Shown piece after piece: positions 1 to 10,200 of a DNA stretch of 29,765 bases. Every line of letters starts with the position of its first letter. The stretch's first letter is position 1. Source of the DNA: Bacillota bacterium (GTDB lineage: Bacteria > Bacillota > Clostridia > Lachnospirales > Lachnospiraceae); the NCBI GenBank assembly GCA_023423045.1, contig JAFAGA010000064.1, positions 1-29,765 of the forward strand. The letters run 5' to 3'. The position numbers were made by a program, and so were the translations under genes. The notes under the pieces were generated by a model that was not told where the DNA came from, searched no databases, and saw only the letters and a list, made by a program, of their open reading frames with translations.

Positions 1-289
1 CTCCGGTACCCACAACCACCGCTTCCTCCGCATTATGATATCCCAGCAGTTCCTCCATGGTATAAAGCAGGCCGGATACAGGGAAGCCGGTCTTCGGTTT
101 TCCCTTCTCCGCATAGACGGAAGCAAAATCCTTACGCACCTGTACCTCATTCAGCTTCAACAGCTCCGCAATCCTAGGAGAAGAGACCGTCTCCGTTCCC
201 TGCTCCTTCAACAGTCTCAGCTGCTGGATATAATATGGCATTCGATGCAGGGCCTGGGTGGTAATTGCATTTTTTTTATATTCATACAT
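1..289 (-). CDS. rex: Redox-sensing transcriptional repressor Rex (5' part, cut by window edge)
   Basis: Rex proteins sense the NADH/NAD+ ratio and repress fermentation and respiration genes when NADH is low. About 96 N-terminal residues are visible and the reading frame runs off the left edge. The winged-helix domain is clear: an H-R-M-P-Y-Y-I-Q-Q-L segment replaces the usual RLPxYYR, and the recognition helix ends in VQVRKDF, which is the family hallmark (QVRKD). The last visible residues, VVVGTG, begin the Rossmann fold that binds NAD(H). Two in-frame ATGs lie close together (295 and 289). I chose 289 because GAGG is 7 nt upstream of it, whereas it almost touches the ATG at 295. The gene has its own near-perfect sigma-A promoter. 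The family call is firm; the targets cannot be read from this window. Confidence 0.9.
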   Translation of the reverse strand, partial: MYEYKKNAITTQALHRMPYYIQQLRLLKEQGTETVSSPRIAELLKLNEVQVRKDFASVYAEKGKPKTGFPVSGLLYTMEELLGYHNAEEAVVVGTG

Positions 290-303
290 ACTCATACCTC
301 ATT

Positions 304-339
304 TATCAGTATCCTTTTATCGATATTATAATACTGATA
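304..339. promoter_or_regulatory. Inverted repeat flanking the rex -10 box (candidate operator)
   Basis: TATCAGTAT (304-312) and ATACTGATA (331-339) form a perfect 9-bp inverted repeat with an 18-bp spacer that contains the -10 hexamer. The sequence between 318 and 339 is itself an imperfect palindrome. The arms do not resemble the known TTGTTAA-type Rex half-site, so autoregulation by Rex is not supported; another regulator could bind here. The element is visible directly; its role is inference. Confidence 0.4.
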
Positions 340-353
340 CTTTAACCTGTCAA
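325..353 (-). promoter_or_regulatory. Sigma-A promoter of rex
   Basis: Read on the minus strand, TTGACA (348-353) and TATAAT (325-330) are separated by exactly 17 bp. Both hexamers match the vegetative consensus perfectly, and the -10 lies about 35 nt upstream of the rex start. Such a strong core suggests the gene is held down by a repressor rather than needing an activator. Confidence 0.8.
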
Positions 354-391
354 TCTCATACTTGCTGACTTATCACTTGTTTCTGGATTAT

Positions 392-1027
392 TTACTCCCG
401 GGAGTCCTTATCTCTCCTTATGCCGTCCAGCAATATCTTAAAATGCTCAAGGACTTGTTCTTTTAAATTAAGTTCGGGATAACGGACGCACCATTCGTAG
501 ACGAAGCCCCGTATTGCGATGACCAAATGGCGTGATAGGATTTCCGCCGGCAGAAATCCTTGAAATTCCCCCCGCTGAATGCCCTTTTCAAGTAAGGAGG
601 TTAGCAATTGATACAGTGATCTGTTATAGTTCATTGTCTCCTGTACGCATGTGTCGGCAAGCTGTACCCGATAGAGTATTTTCATCGTTTCATAGCCAAG
701 GGTGTTCTCGATGACATCGCAGATTTCACCGATTACGGAAATCAGCACCTCACGGGATGGTGCGTCGGGCGGCAATTCTTTTATAAAGTTCTCATAATCC
801 GCATCCACTCTGTTCGTATACTCGGAAACCAGCGATGTGATCAGCGCATCTTTTGATTCAAAATGCACATAGAAGGTTCCTCTGGCCACTCCCACCGCCT
901 GCACGATGTCATCCACGCTGACTTTATCGGGACCGTATTCTGTAAAAAGCTTCCGCGCAGTTTCATATATTTTCTTTTTTGTCGCATCACCCTGTTCTTT
1001 TCGGCAGGTGGATTTCTCTTTTTTCAT
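392..1027 (-). CDS. TetR/AcrR-family transcriptional regulator
   Basis: This 211-residue protein has the size and layout of a TetR-family repressor. Residues about 15-62 form the helix-turn-helix: KIYETARKLFTEYG, then VSVDDIVQAVGVARGTFYVHFESKDAL, which matches the family pattern closely. The remaining all-helical part would be the ligand-binding and dimer domain and carries no recognisable ligand signature. The start ATG has AGGGG 8 nt upstream. The gene is transcribed away from the giant surface-protein gene at 1229, and the shared 200-bp gap holds a 47-bp palindrome, the type of site a TetR dimer pair binds. It therefore probably represses itself and the surface protein. The inducing ligand is unknown. 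No transporter gene is adjacent, which is unusual for a family often paired with efflux genes. Confidence 0.85.
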   Translation of the reverse strand: MKKEKSTCRKEQGDATKKKIYETARKLFTEYGPDKVSVDDIVQAVGVARGTFYVHFESKDALITSLVSEYTNRVDADYENFIKELPPDAPSREVLISVIGEICDVIENTLGYETMKILYRVQLADTCVQETMNYNRSLYQLLTSLLEKGIQRGEFQGFLPAEILSRHLVIAIRGFVYEWCVRYPELNLKEQVLEHFKILLDGIRRDKDSRE

Positions 1028-1038
1028 AACTCTGACCC

Positions 1039-1098
1039 CTTATTTTTCTTGATTTTAACTTCTTATTTTTCTTGATTTCAGCTTGTCACTTCTTGATA
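1039..1098. repeat. Tandem 17-nt repeat with a third phased CTTGAT copy
   Basis: CTTATTTTTCTTGATTT occurs at 1039-1055 and again at 1062-1078, a period of 23 bp. A shorter third match, CTTGAT, starts at 1092, so the CTTGAT cores start at 1048, 1071 and 1092, each about two helical turns apart. The third copy overlaps the -35 box (TTGATA, 1093-1098) of the rightward promoter. The array could be a binding site for a regulator of either divergent gene, or simply a local duplication in the tetR leader. Confidence 0.5.
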
Positions 1099-1121
1099 AA
1101 AACTGGAATATATGATATAAT
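1093..1121 (+). promoter_or_regulatory. Promoter of the giant surface-protein gene
   Basis: TTGATA (1093-1098) and TATAAT (1116-1121) are spaced by 17 bp. The -10 box lies inside the left arm of the 47-bp palindrome, so a protein bound to the palindrome would block RNA polymerase. A start site near 1128 would give a leader of about 100 nt before the ATG at 1229. Confidence 0.65.
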
Positions 1122-1156
1122 GACATAGTTCACCGAACTGTGTCATTATATCATAT
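1110..1156. promoter_or_regulatory. 47-bp palindrome between tetR and the surface-protein gene (probable TetR operator)
   Basis: Arms 1110-1131 and 1135-1156 are 22 nt each and complementary at 21 of 22 positions, the exception being a T/G pair; the centre is ACC. The palindrome covers the rightward TATAAT box, and its mirror symmetry also places a TATAAT on the minus strand at 1145-1150, though with a poor -35. Its placement in a divergent tetR gap is classic for a TetR-family operator. In RNA it would fold into a strong hairpin, but the lack of a following T-run argues against a terminator. Confidence 0.65.
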
Positions 1157-1228
1157 CTGTTAACTTTCTAATGTACCGTGCATTAATTATAATACGCAGG
1201 GAGCATTATAGCAAGGAGCGAGGTGTAT

Positions 1229-4200
1229 ATGAAATCAATGAAAAGAATCTTATCGGTCATACTTACAGTGGCCATGCTTTCCACGATGCTGCCCGCCACA
1301 GCGCTGGCCGCAGACCCATCCGGCGCCGTGGAACAATTGCTGCGGATTTCGGACGAATTTGAAGCAGCCAATCCTAACGGCTCATTCAGCCTGGCCGGGG
1401 TGGCGATAGAAACCCATGAATACAGCGGCCGCGTCGTCACTGAGGTGATACGTCAGGGCGGAGCATCAGGGCGCGTCGAAGTCACTCTGAGAGCGATAGA
1501 CGTTTCGGCTAAAATTAACCAGGATTATAACCTGAGCATTCCGGAATCTTTTTTCACCAGGGATATCACCGGTGAAGGGAACCCAGAGACGCTGCTTGAC
1601 GGTGCATCCAGCGTGAGCGGTTCCGCCTTGAACTATAATACCGCTCCTTCCACGGAACAGGAGAAAACAAACAGCCTGTCCGAGCCTGAGGCCGCTGCGG
1701 AAAACGGAGGCCCCCCGGTATCCGAAACCACGGTCAAAAGTGTTCCTTCGGCGGTCTCCGGTTCTTCCGTAACCGGCACCTCGATCACCGGACTGCGGGC
1801 CGCCCGCCAACAGGCAACCGGCATCCAATCGGATCGCGGCAAGTTCACCTATACCGACCGGGAGAAATCTGAACTGGTCAATACGGCACGGCAGGCGGCG
1901 ATGGATTATTACTCACAGCTGCCCGGGACAGAATTTACTCTTTCCTTTGGCGATGGCGAACGTACCAGAAACATCTACATAGATATTTTAAACGATACGA
2001 TTCCCGAAGCCGACGAACAGCTCATTCTGGTTATCACAGGCGTTACGGGAGGCGGAGTGATCGGCTCACAAAGGGATACCACCATCAATATTCTCGATGA
2101 CGAACCCTATGAGAAGCCCGTGATCAGCTTTTCGTCATATCACTGCATTGCCGGAAGCGAAACTGCGGCTATCACGCTGACCCGCACCTCCGGTCTCAAC
2201 TACTATGCCGGAGGGCAGATTTCCACCCTTGACGGCAGTGCGGTCTCCGGCATCGATTACACCCCGCTGAACCAGAGCTTCCTTTTTCTCCCCGGACAGG
2301 AGCAGCTGCAAATTCTTGTCCCCATTATGAAAAATAAAAGCACTCTTGAAAAGACCTTCTTCGTGCGTGCCGAGCCCAACGACTCCTGCCAGTTATCAGG
2401 AGATGCCGCTGTACAGGTGCTGATCCCGAAAACGGCACAGTCCTTACCGGGTGGGAAGGGTGCTCTGAAGGCATCCACATCCTCCCTCCCCGCAGCTCCT
2501 TCCCTTCTGGCGGATGATCCGGGAATAACCCTTGGCAAGGCCCAGATCAAATATGGTAAGGAAGCTGCCAACTACACTAATGTCGGCAGTAAGCAGGGCA
2601 ATTTCTTTGTCAACTCCGGCGGCTGGTACGAGGTCAACATCCAGCACGACAGCATCAGCTCCGGTGTTCGGTTGAACAAGACCCTGTACAAAAGCATGCT
2701 GAACTCCATCAGCACCGATATAACCCTTTATAAGCTTCGTAAGGACAATAACTTTGATGTATGGATCGATGCGGAATTCATAAGTGAAGTCACAAAAGAA
2801 ATCAACATTCCAATCATTAATGCAAAGTGGTCCGGTCCAACCTTCGATGTCTCCAGAAATTTGTTATACGGACGAGACGGATATGATAGCAAAAAAACAA
2901 ACCTGCCGGTTATGGTCCGGAATACCGCAGATCCTTTCATGAGGATTGGCGATGATCCCTTCCGCCTTTCCCTTAACATCCGCAACGGCAACAGAGATTA
3001 CGGAGCCATGCGGCTTTATAACATTACCCTGAATTTCCGCCATTTTGAATTTCAAATACAGCCCTTCAGTGACACGGTCTATACCTTTGATTTCAGCAAG
3101 GATGAGGAGGAATACGAAAAGGAAACCGAGCCTGTGGGTGAGATGGAAATTACCGACGATCAAGGCCGGAAGGTCAAGGATTTCTACACCTCAGAGGATC
3201 GCTTCATATTCAATGTGACCACTAAAAATGTGAAGCCCGGCTATTACCTGAAGGAGCTCCGTTTTTGGAAAAACACAGATTCAGCAAACGAACAATATAA
3301 AACCTACCCTATGGATAAAAACGGGGGCCGACTTGTCATCGACAACGATTTTCTGATCAAGTACAACGGTTACAGTATGAGCAGCGGCAGCCTCGAGGCT
3401 CTCCTGGTCCAGCCGGTGTTCGTCCGCGATGAAGCGTCTCTGACGGTCCGCCTGGAGGACACCGATACCGGCAAGGGCCAGGTACTTGGCGTCAGCTTTG
3501 ACGACGGATCGTCAAGCAAGACCTTCACGAAAAACAATACGGATAAAATCGGGCTTCACGTTGGTGACAAGGTCATCCTGACCGGTGTGGGCAGCGGCAG
3601 CCAGGCAGTCACCGGTTATTATGTCACCCTTGGCAATGGCAGCGATGCAGGCGGCAGGACCGTGACGGAAGCCACCGACGAGCACAATGCGGGAACAGTT
3701 ACCCTGACTCTGTCAGAAGCGGTCACAGTCACTCCCATCTTCGGGGAACGGGCTTTTACCGTCAAGCCGGACCCGGATGCCAATCCCGGACTTCGCGGCA
3801 GCATGGCCATCAACTACAATCTCCATAAGGAGAAGCCCGACTATATTACCTTCGAGAAGGAGGGACGCCTGACGGGCATTGAATCCGGCAAGCCCATGGA
3901 GGTTATGGTGATTCCTCCCAATGGTTACACGACGCAATGGGCCAATCGGACCGGTGATACAAACGGCAACGGGATATTGGATCACAGTGAGGTGCGTGAT
4001 GCAAACGGCAAGCTGTACCGGATGTATGATTATAATCAGGACGGTCTTATTGATGCGGAATACAATGTCCCCCTTTTCGGCGATTTCTTAAGCTACAAGG
4101 TGAATCAGCCCCAGCCCCTGTTTTACTATAATTTTGTCCCGCTATCGGGACAGCTTACCTTCAAAGGAGAGGTAACAGGTTATGTACTTACCAAGGAATA

Positions 4201-7200
4201 TGACATCCGCAACGGCTTTACCATGGACAAAAACGGATATAAGCTGACGCCGGTTGCCGGGGCAACGGTTAAAATGGGCGGAAGCTATAACCCTGATAAT
4301 CCGAATGCCCAGATCGGCTATGGGGCAGAGACGGAATCCACCGGCAAATTCTCCTTCGATGTATCGGGTGTCATTAAGAATGCCTTTTATATCCTCAGCA
4401 TCAGCCAGGGCGGTTCCTCCTTCTTTGTAGATAAAATCAATCCCTCCGCCTCCGGCTTCCCATACGTCCTGCCCACCTTTACCAGCATGAAGCCGGTGAG
4501 CATCAACGCCTATCCCGAAAGCGAAAAAGACGGCACGGTGGCAGGCAGTGTTATTATGATCAAAGAAGGGAAGAAAGTGACATTTGAGCTGCTGACAGCA
4601 TCTCTTGAGAACAACATCCGAGTGGCAGGAGCCGATTTCCGGGTCTATAGCTACAATGGCACGCTGAAATCCAGCCAGGTTGTGGCGGCAGACTTAAACC
4701 GTATTAAGTTTACCGTCGACGATCTTCATGAAACCTTTGCACAAAATGACCGGTTTGTTGTGCAGCTCATTGACCAGGCAGGAGGAAGAAGCATCGAATA
4801 TGACACCGGTTTTGAGCTGCGTCCGCCGCTTCCTGCGACCTCCGTGCTCCCGTCCTTTGCGGCGGATCTGCAAAAGTCCGTTCCCATCTTTGGAACAGTC
4901 ATGGGTGCCCTCGATCTGGGGCTGGCCTACTTTGAAGATGTCTATATGGATAAGGATGACATCACTATAACCATGGGCTATGAGCATGCCTTTGACGAGT
5001 ATAACAAAATTCTCAAGGAAACCGGAAAAGATAAGGAAAAAGACGATGATGTGATCAGGATTACGGTGGAAGATATTGAAAATCAGAAAAAGGGGATCGA
5101 CAAGATCAACAACAAGGACGCCGCGAAGAAAAAAGACACAAATGTCAAAACCAAATCCACCCTCTCCAACAACCTGTCGGTGAACGTCAGCCTTGAGATG
5201 AAACTCAAGTATGACTCCGAACGTCCGGCAGGCTCAGGCTCACCCTACTATTTCAACCGGCTGCTGCTGATGGTCACGCTGACCGACAGTCTCAAGACCA
5301 GTATCTCCGTCTCGCTTCCCATCGGGCTCACCGTTACGAGCACGCTGGAAGTAGGAGGTTCGGTCACAGGCTATATCGCCATCACGCCCATTAAACCTAT
5401 CGGAGCGACAGAGCCCCTCCGGGTTTATGCAGACCAGTACGGCAACTACCCTTATTATGATTCGGATCTGTTTAAAAGCTCTAATTATAAATTTAATGTA
5501 AACGGCGGACTCATCCTAAAGCCCTATATCAGCTTGACAATCTCGGGAGATTACAGCATCGGGGAGGTCTCCGTCAACGGAAAAGCAGAGTTCACAATGA
5601 TTTTCGCTACCGACAGGGATAATTCCGGAACGCTGAAGCTCTCCGGCAATATCACGGTCAAAGTGCTCGGTATCCCTGTATATGAAAAGTCCCTTGGGCA
5701 GGGAACCATCAACCTCTTCGGCAGTTCGGGCAACAGAATGATGCTTACGGCGGAGGATGAGCCTTCCCAACAGACCACCTTTGCACCGGCTTCCAGAACC
5801 TATCTGGATAACCGTGGCGGATGGCTGGGCTCGGACCCTCTGCTGGAGGATGCCGGCCCCCTGCTGTCATCAAATACACTGCAAAGCGGAATCTATCCAG
5901 ACCCTGACATTCAGCTGATGCGGATTGATGCAGACAGCATCCTCATGGTATTTACCGACGACGATCCGGACCGCTCGAACTACAACCGCGCCGCTCTTTC
6001 CTACTCCGTTTCCCATGACAATGGATACACCTGGTCCAATCCCATCATCCTTTCCGATGATGGCACGCTGGACTCCAATCCAAGGCTGGTTGATCTGGGT
6101 GATAAAATTCTCTGCCTGTATTCCTCGCTGAATCAGGAGATAGACAGCAGCAATCCCATTACCATGGAAGAAATGCTGGAAGCCAACGAACTGGATATGC
6201 ACTTCTTCGACAAAGCTGCCGGAATATTTGAAGGCCCGGCAACAAGAATCACCAGATATACCGCCATACCCGACCCGGCAAACCCCGAAAATCTTATTGC
6301 AGGCGACTACACCTCGGATGAATACGGCAATGCTGTGTATGACCCTGTTACCAAAAGGCTGCTGATCGCCTATACCAAGTCCGATTACACCTCGGATACC
6401 GGCAGAACCTTCAGCGCCAACGATCTCTTTGACACACAAAAATCCTACTCCACTGTGGCTTACCTGATCTACGACACAGCTGCCGGCAGCTTTCTGAATT
6501 ATGAAGAGATCGGCTATCCGGATGGTGTGGATACAAGTAATGCTGTGGAAAAAGCCAATTGGGACGCGCTCTGGTACGGGCAGAAATTCCTGGACACTGA
6601 AATAACCAATCCCAGCCTGCCGGGCGGAGGAATCGCAGATCCGCTGGTTTACGACCTGACCACAGCGTTCAAGGAAGGAATTGCTTACATTGCCTATACC
6701 GTAGATATGGACAGTGACCTCTCCACCTTGGAGGATCGGGACATATATCTGGCAACCTACCAATTTGCAGATAATACCTTTACTAAACCAATCAAGGCTT
6801 CCGATCTCTATCCCGGCCAGCCGCCCCGTGCCGATGGCAGGCCGCAGCTGGTAACCTATGAGAATTCGGTATACCTCTTTTATGCTGCGGACAGCGAGAT
6901 TCACTATGTCAAGGCCGATGTGCTGCTGGATCCGGGTCTGCTGCTTGACACTTCGGGTCTGAGTGAGGCCGGCACCGGGGATACGGATCTGATTACCAAG
7001 GAAGCCCTGCCGGTGTATCCGCATATCGCACTGGAATCGGAGGAACAGCACAACCCGACCTGGGATTACAGGGTTCTGACCGGCGATGACGGCAAACTTT
7101 ACCTGTTCTGGACAGAAGCGGCACTCCGGTATGCCGACGGAGTCCTGCCCGGCTCACAGGAGGCGCTGGACCCCAACAATAGTTATCATGAGGATCAGAT

Positions 7201-10200
7201 TTTCGCATCTGTTTATTATGAAGACTATGATGCAAACTTTACCGACGAACACGAAACCGCGGATACACGGACCGATTATGAGAACCTGAGCAATCCAGAT
7301 GTTGAATATGGACGCTGGAGCCAAAAAATACAGCTCAGCTTTGGTCCGGGCAGCTACAAGGATGTCGGCGCAGATGTGATGGCGGACGGACGTATTCTTC
7401 TGGCTGCCGCCAAAAGCGATCTGGCGTACTCTGAAGAAGATCAGATGCTTGTCAACGCTCCTGACTCGGCGCGTCTTGTCACCATGACACTGGTACCAGG
7501 CATCCGGATCACTGCGGAAACGGATGCGCTCACCTTCAGTCCTGCCGCTCCAAAGCCAGGGGAGACTGTGAATATTACCGCCGCCTTTTCCAATCAGGGG
7601 CTGCTGCCGCTGATCCGGCCGACCGTCCAATTCTATGCTGTCCGGGATGGCAGCAGGCAGCTGATCGGCTCCTCGCAGCCGGGACGCGCACTGTATGCCG
7701 GCGAAACAGGTACTGCAAGTGTCGAGTGGACCGCGTCTGACGACCCCCGTAATTTAGAGATCCACGCAATTCTGACGGGGGAAAGTGACGGCAGAGCTTC
7801 CGGCGAAACATATGCCGAATTCCAGGCAGCCTTTCCTTACACAACCAGTCTGGAATACAACCTGGTCCGGCTGGACCATATCGCCCGTAGCTCCTATCAA
7901 GTTCTTGCTGAGATACTTAATACAGGAAATCAGCCGCTCTCGGGGGCGGAACTGATCATCAACCTGGTGGATTCCATGGATCATACAACCCGTGAACTCA
8001 AGCGGGTACCACTCAAAGACAACGCCGGCTCCGACGGTCTGCTTGTTCTCCGCGAGTCCTTTGAGTTGGCAAACACCGACCTGGAACCAATCCATGGAGT
8101 GATGGGCGGCAGCGCCTCCATTGAGGTTCGCATCGAGAAAAACGGAACTCCTCTCGCCCGTTATACCGACACTGTGGTAAAGAATATCACGGCGCTCTAC
8201 GGCGAGCAAATCAACGCTGCTGAACGTGTAAACCTTCCCGCAGCCTCATTTGACCTGAGCACAGGAAGCCATAGGTCCGTTGCCGCGTCTATTCTGCCTG
8301 CCCAGGCCGCAGAAAAGTTCCGTATGGTCTACCGTTCCTCTGATCCGTCAGTCGCTTCGGTGGATGAGAGCGGCATTGTCACCGCACGAAAGCCGGGCAA
8401 TGCTATCATATCGGTATATGCGGTGCCGGATATCGAGCTTCGCCTACTGACCGTCGACGGATACGGTCAGAGCGCAGATATTCTGGATTACCTCTCACCG
8501 GAGGACTGCGTAAGCAGCAGCGTGCAGGTCGCAGTGTATCACAACTCCAACTCAGGAGACGAGGAGCAGGACAACAATTCCTCTCAGGTAACTCCAACTC
8601 CGACTCCAACATTAACCGCGCCGGTTACCGGTACGGTGAAAAGCACAGCCAAGGTTGACAGCAAGGGCAAGGCAACTGTTAATATCACAGAGCAGGATAT
8701 TTTAGATGCCATGGAAAACGCTCAGTCGGAGGTTGCAAAAAGGGGCGCCGAGGACGGTGCTGTCACTCTTTCCATTCGCATTTTCACCGACGGTACAGAT
8801 ATCTCCTCCCTCAAGATAAACCTGTCGAAGGAAGCTTTGCAGAACATCACCCATAGTAATAATATTTCCCGAATTGAGTTTGTAACAGACAGTCCCACTT
8901 CGGTTCTTTCCCTTGACCTTGCGGCTATCACGGAGATCCATCGGCAGGCCAATACAAATATACAGCTTACTGTAACAAGAAAGAAGGCTCCAAAGCTGAG
9001 CAAAGCGGCGAAAAAGATCATCGGAAGCCGGCCTGTATATGACTTTGAGATCAGTTATCAGAACGGAACGAAACAGGTGAGGGATTTTGGAAACGGCAGG
9101 GTCTATATATGTATCCCCTATACGCCGGACGGGAAGGAGGCTCCGGGTTATCTGCATGCAGTTTATGTGGATGCCAAGGGCAATGCGGTCCGTCTTGAGA
9201 ATTCGGCCTATGATGCTAATAGCAGAAGCCTTATGTTCGCCACCGGCCACTTTTCTCTCTATAGCGTGGGCTACACTTCCCCCACACGCTTTACCGATAC
9301 CAGCGGACATTGGGCTATGGATTCCATTGACTATGCAGTGGGCAGGGGACTGATGTCCGGCACATCCAAATATATGTTTTCCCCTGATAAGGTCATGACA
9401 AGAGGAATGCTGGCAACCGCTCTCGCCAAACTGGCACAAGTGGATGAGAAAACATTCACAAAAAACAGCTTTACCGATATAAAAGAGAACAGCACTCTCC
9501 GTCCCTATATCGAATGGGTGTATCAGAATGACATCATGCAGGGCATCGGCAATGACCGGTTTGAACCAAACGGAGCAATGACCCGCGAGGAAATAGCGGC
9601 TATCTTAGTAAACTTCACCAGAACCACCGGCTACAAACTGCCCACAGTCCGAAGCGCAGTCACTTTTGAAGATGCCGCCGACATTGACAGCGAGTACACA
9701 GCGGCGGTCACAGCAATGCAGCAGGCAGGTATTATAATGGGCAGATCAAACCACAAGTTTACACCTAAGGCAAATGTTACCCGTGCGGAGGTCAGCTCCA
9801 TGCTCCACCGGCTTGTCAAGCTGTCCCTTGACCCTGCAACGGCCGTGGGCTGGGCACAAAACGATGACGGACAATATCTGTACTACAAAGACGGCGATGC
9901 CCTTATCGGCCGGCAGAGTATCGACGGCACAAAGTATTTCTTTCACACCGACGGAACACTCAAGACCGGCTGGATAAAGGACGGCAGCAAGCATCGGTAC
10001 TATTCCGGCAACAAAGCAACCGTTGGCTGGCTGGACATCGACAGCAAGCGCTATTATTTCACAAAGAATGGTGTTATGACTGCCGGAAAGTGGCTGAAGA
10101 TCAAAACGAAATGGTACTACTTTTATATCGACGGTACTCTTGCAAGAAGCACAAAAGTGGACGGTTATAAAGTCGATAAGAACGGCGTAAGAATAACAAA

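Noticed and set aside
304..339. Rex autoregulatory box
   Set aside because: The arms TATCAGTAT/ATACTGATA do not resemble the TTGTTAA/TTAACAA half-sites known for Gram-positive Rex.
1039..1078. CRISPR-like direct repeat
   Set aside because: Only two 17-nt copies separated by 6 nt; there are no repeat-spacer units and no cas genes.
5870..7051. 393-codon open frame on the minus strand inside the giant gene
   Set aside because: It is antisense to a long, well-patterned coding region, lacks a ribosome site and shows no domain pattern. High GC in the third position of the real gene creates such frames.
8702..9439. 245-codon open frame on the minus strand
   Set aside because: It lies opposite the SLH region, whose repeats prove the plus-strand frame; the minus-strand translation has no family pattern.
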